Part shown: piece by piece, positions 17,050 to 24,895 of the stretch
Layout: each line of letters opens with the position of its first letter
Position numbering within the stretch: position 1 is the first letter of the stretch
Assembly (NCBI GenBank): GCA_002422045.1
Contig: DITG01000068.1
Span: forward strand, 45,832-71,626
Length of the DNA: 25,795 bases
Direction of reading: 5' to 3'
Origin: Acholeplasmataceae bacterium UBA6190
GTDB lineage: Bacteria; Bacillota_I; Bacilli_A; Acholeplasmatales; Acholeplasmataceae
Notes under the pieces: model-generated
The model's input: only the letters and a program-made list of their open reading frames with translations
What the model was told of the DNA's origin: nothing
Databases searched by the model: none
Position numbers and translations under genes: made by a program

Positions 17050-19464
17050 TTATAGGTATGTTTCAACGAGACTTCTGACGAATAGATCTTTCATGATTTG
17101 TTTTGAATCATCTTCGGTTTCGAATGTGATGATCATTTCTTGATGTGCACGAAGGTGAACATAGTTGTCTGAAAATACATGATCTTGATACTTTAATTGG
17201 ACAAAACGTTTGACAGATGGCGATTTCAAGTGAATGGATGCAATACCTTCGTGAGTGTTAACAGATACATTGATGCCATCATTTTTCAATTCTAGGTCTT
17301 TATCTTGAACAAATGCTGTCATGTTTGAAATGAGTTGCCCTTGTTCATCCTTGAACGAAACATAGAGTATCGCTTGTTTTTTTAATGCTCTGTGTGGATA
17401 GAGATTGATCGATAGTTGATGGGTAGCGGCACGCTTGAAAGCATTGCTTTCTATCGTATCTCTTGCAATCACTTGACCGTCTAACGTCTCATAAACCCAT
17501 TCTAGTGTGCCTTTGATATCGGATGCGGTATCATTGGTGATCACGATGTTTGCTTTCATTGAACGTTTGTTTTCTTCAATCGATAACAAGACTGGCTGAT
17601 GAAACTTCTTGGAATGGTAATGCAAAGCTTTCCATCTGCCTAAATAATCAATTGAAGACCAAGATGCAACCGGCCAGCAATCGTTTAATTGCCAGTAGAT
17701 GCTGCCCATGGTTCTGCCATAATGTCTTCTAAAGTGTTCAACGCCATATCTGACACCTTCTGCCTGGATGAGTTGTGACACGTAAAGGATATCTTCAAAT
17801 CGATCAGGGTATTTGAACATCTTTCTCATATAGGCAATGATCTTTTTATTGGCTGTACGATTTTTCTGATGACTCTTCATCACTTTGGTGTAGATGTGAT
17901 GATCTTTAGGGACGGTGAACGTCTTGACGGTTTCAATGTCTGGAAACGATTGAATCCCAAACTCACTCATGAATCTTGGGAACACCTTGCGATAGTATTC
18001 AATCGGTTCGTTGCTGTGCCATACGCCCCAATAATGCATATCGCCCATGCCATCGAAGTTGGGTCTGTAGAAGTTACCCCCCGATGAAGGTGATGAGGGC
18101 CAATAAGGAATCTTGACATCGAGCGCTTCAATCCATGATGGAATGAGATGTTCAAATAACTCAAGATACATTTTTTTAGAAATTTCTGGTGAGGGAATAT
18201 TCCAATCGACTGCTGCAGTTTCGTTTTCGTTGTTACCACATAAGATTCCAATCGATGGATGATGAACAAATCGTTTGAGATTGTCTTTGATTTCCATTTC
18301 TACTGACTGAACCCATTCTGTATCTTCCATGTTGTAGAATGAACACGCAAACATAAAATCCTGCCAGACAATCAAACCGAGCTCATCACATATCTCATAA
18401 AAATCGTTGGATGGATACAGCCCGCCACCCCATACTCTGACGGTATTGTGATTGGCTTTGACTGCATCTGTCAGAAGTTTTCGTGTCTTTTCTGGACTGG
18501 TTCTGCCGTTGATGCTATCTTCAGGAATATAGTTCGCACCTTTCAAGAATAGTTCGACACCGTTATGGACATAGGTGAAGGATTCACCATATTGGTCTTT
18601 TTCACGTTTGATGCTTGATGTTTTTAATCCGATGGTGAGTTTCTTCGAATCACATATTTCACCTTGATGTTTCAAGTATGCGATCAGTTGATAGCGGAAA
18701 GGTTTGCCATATCCGACTGGGAACCAGTACTTTGGATTTGAGATACTGAGTGTTCCAAAAGATTGGTTACCCCGGTGAATTTCATGACCGTCAGGATCAG
18801 TAATCACCACTTCAACATCATCAACGGTTTGGTCTTGCGTAAAGATCTGATAGGTCAATTCAACATTGCCATCATGATGATGTTGATCTGTTTTGACATA
18901 GTCGATGAACCCGTTGGACGTTTCATGAAGTTCGATCGTTCTAAAGATTCCAGCATCAGGGAGTTGTGGACCCCAATCCCATCCGAACATCGAATGCGCT
19001 TTTCGAATATGGACATATCCCTTCATCGCATCCCAAACATTAAACAACTGGTGCGTGGATTCTGCTCTCTTTTTTTCGATGTATTCTATCGGTGACTGAA
19101 TGTGTACCCGTATGGTATTTATACCTTCATTCAATAGATGTTTGATTGGAAAACGATGACGAAGATGCATGTTGATGGTTCTTGCCACATGAATGTTGTT
19201 GATGGATATGTTGGCAATCGTATCGATACCCTCACACACCAAATAGATTTCATTTTCTGATAATTTGATATCAAATGAGCGTTCATAGATAAAATCATGT
19301 CTCATCCATTCGCGAACCTCATATTCATTGGTTCTATAGAAGGGATCTGGAATCAGCTTTGATTCAAGCAAATCGAGGTAGACCGAACCCGGAACATGAG
19401 CAGGTATGGTCAAATTGAGATGTGGGATAAGAAGTTGCCAGTGGCCATTGAGCGTTGTTTTCAT
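17050..19464 (-). CDS. GH2 beta-mannosidase
   Basis: 804 residues, no signal peptide, so cytosolic. The start NGHWQLL, then HVPGSVYLDLLESKLIPDPFYRTNE in the sugar-binding jelly roll, is characteristic of beta-mannosidases rather than beta-galactosidases. The barrel holds the acid/base Glu413 in GNNENE and the nucleophile Glu501 in MSEFGIQSFPD. FGWDWGPQLPDAG and RVWGGGLYPSNDFY are further family signatures. It removes non-reducing beta-mannosyl residues from imported oligosaccharides, releasing mannose, in parallel with the phosphorolytic route. It is slightly shorter than the well-studied Bacteroides enzyme. It sits between the cytosolic esterase (12-base gap) and the LacI gene (14-base gap). 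Confidence 0.93.
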   Translation of the reverse strand: MKTTLNGHWQLLIPHLNLTIPAHVPGSVYLDLLESKLIPDPFYRTNEYEVREWMRHDFIYERSFDIKLSENEIYLVCEGIDTIANISINNIHVARTINMHLRHRFPIKHLLNEGINTIRVHIQSPIEYIEKKRAESTHQLFNVWDAMKGYVHIRKAHSMFGWDWGPQLPDAGIFRTIELHETSNGFIDYVKTDQHHHDGNVELTYQIFTQDQTVDDVEVVITDPDGHEIHRGNQSFGTLSISNPKYWFPVGYGKPFRYQLIAYLKHQGEICDSKKLTIGLKTSSIKREKDQYGESFTYVHNGVELFLKGANYIPEDSINGRTSPEKTRKLLTDAVKANHNTVRVWGGGLYPSNDFYEICDELGLIVWQDFMFACSFYNMEDTEWVQSVEMEIKDNLKRFVHHPSIGILCGNNENETAAVDWNIPSPEISKKMYLELFEHLIPSWIEALDVKIPYWPSSPSSGGNFYRPNFDGMGDMHYWGVWHSNEPIEYYRKVFPRFMSEFGIQSFPDIETVKTFTVPKDHHIYTKVMKSHQKNRTANKKIIAYMRKMFKYPDRFEDILYVSQLIQAEGVRYGVEHFRRHYGRTMGSIYWQLNDCWPVASWSSIDYLGRWKALHYHSKKFHQPVLLSIEENKRSMKANIVITNDTASDIKGTLEWVYETLDGQVIARDTIESNAFKRAATHQLSINLYPHRALKKQAILYVSFKDEQGQLISNMTAFVQDKDLELKNDGINVSVNTHEGIASIHLKSPSVKRFVQLKYQDHVFSDNYVHLRAHQEMIITFETEDDSKQIMKDLFVRSLVETYL

Positions 19465-19476
19465 AGTTTCCTTTTT

Positions 19477-20490
19477 TTAGATGATGTTTTGAATGAATGT
19501 TTGAATTTCTGTTGCCCAACGACGGTGTGTTAGGACTTTCGGATGATATTGACTGCCGATACCTTCAACGAGAAGTATAGAAGATAGTCTCAAGTGGAAA
19601 ATCGTCTGATCATTGATACTTCTTACAGCCTGTTCAATCTGGTTATCAACATTGAACTGTCTTTCTCCTTGTGAGATGCAAATGATCAAGGATGAGGGGT
19701 TCAGCATTTTGACTCGAGTCACAAACGCTTGATAAGCCTTTTGAAAAACTTCTTGTTCCAAGACTCTTGAATGATCCATCAAAAAGTTCATATAACTGTG
19801 ATCATTGGTCCCAAGGTTAATGACAATGATATCATGATGCTTTGTAAACGGATAAGGTGTGCGGTCATAGATGTCATATTGCTCATAAATCGATGGCATG
19901 GTGACTTCGGCATAAAAACTCTTGTACACGCCAATGCCTGATACAGAAACGAGATCATAATCCATATCGAGTCCTTGTGAAGCGAGTATTGCAAATGATT
20001 GCATGCCGTCTTCATCTTTGGTATCGAAAGGGGTGTTCTCGTTTTCACCAAGATTTCCATATCCACAGGTGAGCGAGTCTCCAATCCATTCGATGGATGG
20101 GCGGTGACGCTTGTTGACATTCAACCAGTTTCCATCGGTCGATAATTCTGTGATGACTGTTCTCGTCATCATTGATTCACTCTGTTTACGGACGGATACT
20201 TCATAGGTTCCATAAGGTAGATTAAACAGTTGAACGGTCGACTTTCCCTTGATGAGTTGGTATGTATCATTCAAGTTGACTTCATCATTCGTGACTGTCA
20301 AATTCAGATAGCCATGCTTGTTTTCTTCCGAATAATCTGTTTCAAAAGTCACCCACAATGATGTGCCTTCAATTTTCGCATCAAATCCACTCCCTGTATA
20401 AAAGAAGTGGATGCCATTACTTTTTTTCAACACTCTGCCATGCCAAACGAGTAGATCAGATTCAATTTGAAGATCAATGATGCGATTCAT
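19477..20490 (-). CDS. Cytosolic CE2-type SGNH acetyl esterase
   Basis: 337 residues from ATG 20490. The frame is open back to 20544, but GAGGA at 20495-20499 and the previous gene's stop at 20505 argue for the later ATG. The two-part layout matches carbohydrate esterase family 2: an N-terminal jelly roll (about 10-115) and a C-terminal SGNH domain. Nucleophile Ser139 is in WIGDSLTCGYG, block III is NLGTND (Asp230) and the catalytic His316 is in GSQYHP. No signal peptide is seen, so it should remove acetyl groups from oligosaccharides after import, clearing the way for GH2 and GH130 enzymes. It is a paralogue of the secreted esterase immediately upstream. Confidence 0.85.
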   Translation of the reverse strand: MNRIIDLQIESDLLVWHGRVLKKSNGIHFFYTGSGFDAKIEGTSLWVTFETDYSEENKHGYLNLTVTNDEVNLNDTYQLIKGKSTVQLFNLPYGTYEVSVRKQSESMMTRTVITELSTDGNWLNVNKRHRPSIEWIGDSLTCGYGNLGENENTPFDTKDEDGMQSFAILASQGLDMDYDLVSVSGIGVYKSFYAEVTMPSIYEQYDIYDRTPYPFTKHHDIIVINLGTNDHSYMNFLMDHSRVLEQEVFQKAYQAFVTRVKMLNPSSLIICISQGERQFNVDNQIEQAVRSINDQTIFHLRLSSILLVEGIGSQYHPKVLTHRRWATEIQTFIQNII

Positions 20491-20494
20491 GTTG

Positions 20495-20499
20495 TCCTC
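20495..20499 (-). promoter_or_regulatory. Ribosome binding site deciding the cytosolic esterase start
   Basis: GAGGA on the minus strand, 4 bases before ATG 20490 and just after the previous stop at 20505. It supports a start 18 codons inside the longest open frame and removes a spurious 40-base overlap. Confidence 0.5.
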
Positions 20500-20504
20500 G
20501 ATTT

Positions 20505-21929
20505 TTAAGAAATATTCGGTCTGACAATATTCCAATCCATCCATACAGCGAGTGCATCTGCCAGTTGCTGACCTGCTTTGATGTGTGTGGTTGCACTCGG
20601 ATGGTTGGATGAACCAATACCATCTGTCGCATTAACAGAGGGGAGTTGAATGGAGAAGATATTGACTTCTGGCAAATTTGCTTTTGCTTTGTTGACCGCA
20701 TTCAGTGTTGGTGTATAAATATTGGTTTCATTCATCAAACCATACGCGATGACAATGACTGTATTGGGATGAATATCATGAATGTGTTCGATGAATGCCA
20801 CAAAGGCATTTTCAAAATCAAGAATTGCCTGTGTCCGAGCCGCACCTGACAATGTCGTAATATAGGACCAATCGTTGGTTCCTAAATTGATGATGACGAC
20901 ATCAGGGACATAATTCTGATGATTCCATGAGACTGAACTATAAACATTGACAAATTCATAAGCTGCAGGAATATTGTTGGTTCCAGTCCAGGGTCCTTTG
21001 AGTAATGGCCAACCACTGGCTGAGAAAATGTTGATTTCTGCATCCAACATTCTCGATGCCAAATACGCATACGCACGCAGTCCATCAGAGTTTTGTGTGG
21101 TTTTCGCAACACTGGTGTTTGCAGCCAAATTACCGAATCCCGCTGATGATGATGCAGCAATGACTTCAATCTTGCGACCTCTCAACGGATTTGTTGGCAT
21201 AAAGTATCCATCGGTTGTGATTTGGGATAGTGCTGTAGATGAATCAATCGATTCGCTTCTTTTCAATACTCTGACTGTATGAATGCCCTCATCGAGTCCA
21301 TCGACCAATGTATATGTTTTTTTAGGTTGATCCATCACCAACAATGTACCGACAAGAGGATTGGTTTCACCATCTAGGAAGATCACGAGATGTGGTTCTT
21401 TTCCTGTTGCATTCGCACCGGTGATCAGTTCAGCTTGCAGTGAGGTGCCGTAGAAAGTCACTTCGAATCCGCTTGCTGTGAAATAGAAATAGTTTGCGCT
21501 ATTGGTAGAAAGGTAGTGAGTTCTTCCAAACCAGCGCACCATGGATTGATCTGTCAGGAACTCGCCTGAAATTTCACTGACCGCATAAGGGTCAATTTGT
21601 GTATAATTGACAGACTCGCTAAAATCAGAATCAAGATAGTGTTTACCATCACCGACTGCTTGAATCGCGATGGTATAATCACCAGGGACTAAATAGAGAA
21701 GATTTAAATCTTGATCGATGGTAACGAAATATTTCTTTGTTACTTCCGTTTCAACGTCAGTTGTTTCGATACGATATTTTGAAGCATGTTCGACTTCATC
21801 GAACTTCAAAACAGCATCTTGAATAGAAAAATTCGAAGGTGTGTCTAAAACAATTGGATCTGGAGTTGTGACACATGCAGAAAGCAGTGTCAACAAACCT
21901 AAGAAGATGGTTAAGAGAGAAACTTTCAT
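20505..21929 (-). CDS. Secreted CE2-like SGNH esterase lipoprotein with altered GDS motif
   Basis: 474 residues from ATG 21929, chosen because GGAGG (in 21936-21941) lies 6 bases upstream; the earlier in-frame ATG (21944) would overlap that site. Lipobox LSAC gives lipid-anchored Cys19. Residues about 25-110 look like a fibronectin-III-type domain. Then comes a CE2 jelly roll (about 115-240) and an SGNH domain. The nucleophile block reads IAASSSAGFGN where the cytosolic paralogue has IGDSLTCGYGN: Ser260 is kept but the preceding Gly-Asp is Ala-Ala. NLGTND (Asp353) and GSSNHPS (His443) are intact, so catalysis is probably retained. It is the first gene after the promoter and probably deacetylates mannan at the cell surface. 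Confidence 0.85.
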   Translation of the reverse strand: MKVSLLTIFLGLLTLLSACVTTPDPIVLDTPSNFSIQDAVLKFDEVEHASKYRIETTDVETEVTKKYFVTIDQDLNLLYLVPGDYTIAIQAVGDGKHYLDSDFSESVNYTQIDPYAVSEISGEFLTDQSMVRWFGRTHYLSTNSANYFYFTASGFEVTFYGTSLQAELITGANATGKEPHLVIFLDGETNPLVGTLLVMDQPKKTYTLVDGLDEGIHTVRVLKRSESIDSSTALSQITTDGYFMPTNPLRGRKIEVIAASSSAGFGNLAANTSVAKTTQNSDGLRAYAYLASRMLDAEINIFSASGWPLLKGPWTGTNNIPAAYEFVNVYSSVSWNHQNYVPDVVIINLGTNDWSYITTLSGAARTQAILDFENAFVAFIEHIHDIHPNTVIVIAYGLMNETNIYTPTLNAVNKAKANLPEVNIFSIQLPSVNATDGIGSSNHPSATTHIKAGQQLADALAVWMDWNIVRPNIS

Positions 21930-21935
21930 GTGCTG

Positions 21936-21941
21936 CCTCCA
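21936..21941 (-). promoter_or_regulatory. Ribosome binding site of the first operon gene
   Basis: TGGAGG on the minus strand, 6 bases before ATG 21929. It sets the start of the esterase lipoprotein five codons inside the longest open frame. Confidence 0.7.
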
Positions 21942-21955
21942 CATATTTTATTTGA

Positions 21956-21983
21956 ATCGTATTTTTTACTTTATCGTTTACTT
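21956..21983 (-). repeat. Pair of imperfect direct repeats in the operon leader
   Basis: Between the -10 box and the ribosome binding site the minus strand carries AAGTAAACGAT (21973-21983) and AAGTAAAAAATACGAT (21956-21971), which share AAGTAAA and CGAT with different spacing. They could be regulator half-sites or chance in AT-rich DNA. Neither forms a proper palindrome. Confidence 0.3.
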
Positions 21984-21985
21984 AA

Positions 21986-22013
21986 ATTATATCACAACAA
22001 ATTGAGTTGTCAA
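21986..22013 (-). promoter_or_regulatory. Sigma-A promoter of the mannan operon
   Basis: On the minus strand TTGACA (22008-22013) and TATAAT (21986-21991) are both perfect consensus, separated by 16 bases. Transcription should start near 21979, giving a leader of about 50 bases ahead of ATG 21929. It is the only convincing promoter ahead of the 14-gene run, in the only gap wider than 23 bases on that side. Confidence 0.85.
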
Positions 22014-22027
22014 GAAAACGGTTTCAT
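22013..22027 (-). promoter_or_regulatory. cre / LacI-family operator-like palindrome at the -35 end
   Basis: The minus strand reads ATGAAACCGTTTTCT. It fits the published cre consensus WTGNAANCGNWNNCW at every position and is a near-perfect palindrome centred on CG, the hallmark of LacI/GalR-family operators. It touches the first base of the -35 box. Binding by CcpA (catabolite control) or by the operon's own LacI regulator would both be consistent with this position; the sequence alone cannot choose. Confidence 0.65.
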
Positions 22028-22038
22028 TTTTTACGCAC

Positions 22039-22066
22039 AAAAAAAAGAGGGGTTATTCATCCCTCT
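22039..22066 (-). terminator. Rho-independent terminator after the ion-channel gene
   Basis: The minus strand forms AGAGGG, a 9-base loop, CCCTCT, then a run of eight T. It begins 17 bases after the channel gene's stop and separates that group from the mannan operon promoter. Confidence 0.85.
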
Positions 22067-22082
22067 ATAGAGTGCCTTACTA

Positions 22083-23867
22083 TTATTTACAAATCATGAC
22101 CAAGACATCTGATGCTTGGATGATGATGGGTATTGTTTCATCTAAGTTACCTTGATAAATATCGAGTTTTCCATTGACAATCGTTCCTAAGACAATATAA
22201 CTTTGTTGACCACTCATATAAATTGAGTAAATCAATTCCGATCTTGATTGGAATCGAAGCGGAAACTGAGTATTCAAGATGTCTTGAGCTTGATAAGTAT
22301 AGACTTCATAGGTTTCAGTCTTCGAATCCTCTTCGTCGTAGGTCAACAAGTCAATGAACAGATCATAGAGTAATCTGTTTTTTGATAGTTGAGTCATCAA
22401 TCTTGAGATGTATTCATTGGAGATGATGGTGTTTTTGACATTGTAACTTTGTGCGATATCGAAGTGTTTGGGATCAAGTAGTTCAATGATGATTTCTGCT
22501 TGATGCTTCTTTGCGATTTCTTGTGTCATCAGCAATGTGACTAAGACATCGGAATCATAGTCTTCCGGATTTAAATGATCTGCAGAAAGAATGAGGATAT
22601 GATCTATTTTATCGATTGCATTTGTTGTCTCAAAGATCACTTGAGCATCATTAGATTCAATCAGTGTCGTTTGGATGGTCGTATGATTTTCACGCTCATA
22701 AAGTTTGATAGAATCCAGGATATACTCTAGTTTTTGATTGTTGCCAAAAATCACGATGTGCTTCTGATGATATCTGGACAGATCTTTGATTTCAATATGC
22801 TGATAGCTTGATAGCGGTGTATCCCTTGTACTGTTGATAGAGGTCTGATGATCTGACAAGACGTAAAGATAGTCTTGGTGATTATAGATGGGAATGGCTT
22901 TGTTATGCGATTGCATGAATGATAGAGCATCCTGATCTTTGACTGTATAAAACTCTGCACCTTCGAATGAAAGAAGTTCATGATAAACCTTATTCAGATC
23001 TGGCATGAGAAGTGTCTGTGCAATGAGTCTTCCCATCAGTTCATCTGGTAAAATCGGTAAAATCTGATGTTCTCTCTTTGTGTTTTTTGCGATATACTCT
23101 CGGATCATCTTGATGGATGATTGTTCTTTCACCTCAACCAAAATGGTTTGGTCGCGCTTCAGATCCATATTGGAGACAAGCATGAGTGTCTTCATCGCAA
23201 GCATGTCTTTTCTGGCTTCAGTATGCTGACTTGATTCATCAGATAAGATGATGATGGATTTCGCATCCTCAACACATACCGCCATCAAATCTGCTTTAGA
23301 AAATACTTCTCCGTTTCTGACGATGATATCAAGTTTCTTCTTCAATCCATCTTTGGATTCATAGAGTTTTCTTGTAATCGCATCTTCTATTTCTTCTTTA
23401 TCGTGACTGGATAGAATCACAACCGATGTCGTTTCATCATCATATCTGTAATCTGCAATGAGCTCAAGTGCTTTATAGTTCCAGTTGAGGATCAGAATAT
23501 GATCATAGATATAGAGATTGGATTTGCCTCGCTTGGCGTTATCGATGATCGATGAGAATAAATTTCCAACATAGCCGATGATCCCTCCTGTAAAGGTAAT
23601 CATTGAAATCAAGATGACAATAATCGAAATGATCCGAATGGCTGGAACAACCGAAGGATCATAGAATCCCGGTTCAAGCATCCAAGTAATGCCTGATTCC
23701 CATAAGGCTCTAACGATATTGCCATATTGATCAGGTGCAATAAAGAACGCGAGTAATGATGAAATGAACCATAATCCTACGTTGAACAAAACAATCGCAA
23801 TCAGGAGTAATCCTCTGGCATTCTGATGTCTTTTGATGCTCATCCATTTCTTAAACCGATTCTTCAT
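22083..23867 (-). CDS. CASTOR/POLLUX-like ion channel with two RCK-type domains
   Basis: 594 residues from ATG 23867, chosen because GGAGG lies 5 bases upstream; an earlier ATG (23879) overlaps that site. Two membrane segments (about 18-44 and 75-105) flank a loop with WESGITWMLEPG, like CASTOR/POLLUX channels, and there is no TVGYG potassium filter. Two Rossmann-like RCK (TrkA-N) units follow, starting at HILILNWNYKALELI (about 123) and HIVIFGNNQKLEYIL (about 370). Plant CASTOR/POLLUX relatives conduct calcium or cations; bacterial members are poorly characterised, so ion selectivity is open. It follows an MscS gene by 68 bases and ends in a strong terminator, suggesting an ion or osmotic homeostasis group unrelated to mannan use. 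Confidence 0.8.
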   Translation of the reverse strand: MKNRFKKWMSIKRHQNARGLLLIAIVLFNVGLWFISSLLAFFIAPDQYGNIVRALWESGITWMLEPGFYDPSVVPAIRIISIIVILISMITFTGGIIGYVGNLFSSIIDNAKRGKSNLYIYDHILILNWNYKALELIADYRYDDETTSVVILSSHDKEEIEDAITRKLYESKDGLKKKLDIIVRNGEVFSKADLMAVCVEDAKSIIILSDESSQHTEARKDMLAMKTLMLVSNMDLKRDQTILVEVKEQSSIKMIREYIAKNTKREHQILPILPDELMGRLIAQTLLMPDLNKVYHELLSFEGAEFYTVKDQDALSFMQSHNKAIPIYNHQDYLYVLSDHQTSINSTRDTPLSSYQHIEIKDLSRYHQKHIVIFGNNQKLEYILDSIKLYERENHTTIQTTLIESNDAQVIFETTNAIDKIDHILILSADHLNPEDYDSDVLVTLLMTQEIAKKHQAEIIIELLDPKHFDIAQSYNVKNTIISNEYISRLMTQLSKNRLLYDLFIDLLTYDEEDSKTETYEVYTYQAQDILNTQFPLRFQSRSELIYSIYMSGQQSYIVLGTIVNGKLDIYQGNLDETIPIIIQASDVLVMICK

Positions 23868-23872
23868 GGAAA

Positions 23873-23877
23873 CCTCC
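23873..23877 (-). promoter_or_regulatory. Ribosome binding site deciding the channel start
   Basis: GGAGG on the minus strand, 5 bases before ATG 23867; the upstream in-frame ATG at 23879 overlaps it and is unlikely to be used. Confidence 0.6.
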
Positions 23878-23892
23878 ATACTTAATGCTTTG

Positions 23893-23901
23893 ATTTTAGC
23901 A
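23893..23901 (-). promoter_or_regulatory. Possible extended -10 promoter ahead of the channel gene
   Basis: The minus strand reads TGCTAAAAT, an extended -10 pattern (TG-n-TAAAAT) in the 68-base gap between the MscS and channel genes. No good -35 box is seen. A weak inverted repeat (ATGCT/AGCAT, 23885-23902) overlaps it. The channel may instead be read through from upstream. Confidence 0.3.
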
Positions 23902-23935
23902 TATCACAGCCGACAGCTTAATGGCTTTATGATGC

Positions 23936-24883
23936 TTAATTCTTGTCTTTCTGAGTGACAACCAGTTGTGGGAAAGGGATATTGATTTGATTGCGATCAA
24001 AGAGCAGTTTCAATTCTCTATTCAATTCTCTTCTCACACGATTGCGATTGATTTCATCTGTTTTAGCAGTCACTCTGACAACCACAGCGGAATCTGCCAA
24101 CTGATCGACACCGACATAAAAAGGGCCTTCAACAATGAGTGGAATGTTCTTCTTGATTTCTGCGAGGTTACCTTTGATGACTTCTTCGATCTTTTCCAAA
24201 TCAGCGCCATACTCAACTGAAATGTCACAGATGGAAACCGATAACGAACATGAGGTGTTGATTGCTCCTCTGATATCGGAATTGTTGATAATCAAGACGT
24301 CGCCATTCAAGTCTTCAATCTTCGAAATCCGAATGCCAATTTCTTTGACTGTACCTCTCATGTTTCCAACTTGAATGATGTCACCGACAACAAACTGTTT
24401 TTCAAAGATGATGAAGAGTCCCGCGAATATATCTTCAATCAGACTTTGTGCACCAAAACTTAAGGCTAACCCAATAATCCCAGCGCCAGCGAGTAGTGTC
24501 GGTGTTTCTACGCCCCAGGCAGATAGAATCAAGAAGAGTGCGACAATGAAACTCATATACCGAATCACTGATGACATGAGTTTGCCGAGTGTTTCGCTCC
24601 GATGTCCTTTTCTGGTGAGTAAGTTCACCAGAAATAACAATACTTGATTCAAAATCCAAACGAAGATTAAAATGGTGATACTTTCAAGGAGTGTCACATA
24701 ATGATTTTCAATGAATTTGATGATGTTGAAGAATTTACCGATCGAGTTACTGATGATGAGTGCAAATGTTGTCCCTGGAAACAAGACATCCGCCAGACTG
24801 CCGAGCAAGATGAAGATGAAGATCACACTCGAGACGATGATGATTCTGATTTGTTCTTTCTTTGATTTTTCCTTAAATTTCAT
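23936..24883 (-). CDS. MscS-family mechanosensitive channel
   Basis: 315 residues. Membrane segments lie at about 12-32, 64-88 and 104-124, then the pore helix TM3 (about 129-160) with the Gly/Ala-rich pattern GAGIIGLALSFGAQSLIEDI. The beta domain follows at once (VVGDIIQVGNMRGTVKEIGIR), then the mixed alpha/beta C-terminal domain. The length fits small MscS proteins such as Bacillus YkuT. It opens on membrane tension to release solutes under hypo-osmotic shock. ATG 24883 has AGGAGA 8 bases upstream. It lies 12 bases after the beta-rich surface-protein gene, so they are probably cotranscribed. Confidence 0.93.
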   Translation of the reverse strand: MKFKEKSKKEQIRIIIVSSVIFIFILLGSLADVLFPGTTFALIISNSIGKFFNIIKFIENHYVTLLESITILIFVWILNQVLLFLVNLLTRKGHRSETLGKLMSSVIRYMSFIVALFLILSAWGVETPTLLAGAGIIGLALSFGAQSLIEDIFAGLFIIFEKQFVVGDIIQVGNMRGTVKEIGIRISKIEDLNGDVLIINNSDIRGAINTSCSLSVSICDISVEYGADLEKIEEVIKGNLAEIKKNIPLIVEGPFYVGVDQLADSAVVVRVTAKTDEINRNRVRRELNRELKLLFDRNQINIPFPQLVVTQKDKN

Positions 24884-24895
24884 ATGCTTGGTCTC

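Noticed and set aside
20491..20544. Longer N-terminus for the cytosolic esterase, with a 40-base overlap of the upstream gene
   Set aside because: GAGGA directly ahead of ATG 20490 and the previous stop at 20505 give a cleaner start; the extra 18 residues are not part of the jelly roll.
22083..23867. Classical potassium channel (KtrA/TrkA-coupled or TVGYG type)
   Set aside because: No TVGYG filter between the two membrane segments, and the pore loop looks like CASTOR/POLLUX proteins.
23880..23935. Terminator after the MscS gene
   Set aside because: Only a weak 5-base inverted repeat without a T run is present; read-through to the channel gene is likelier.
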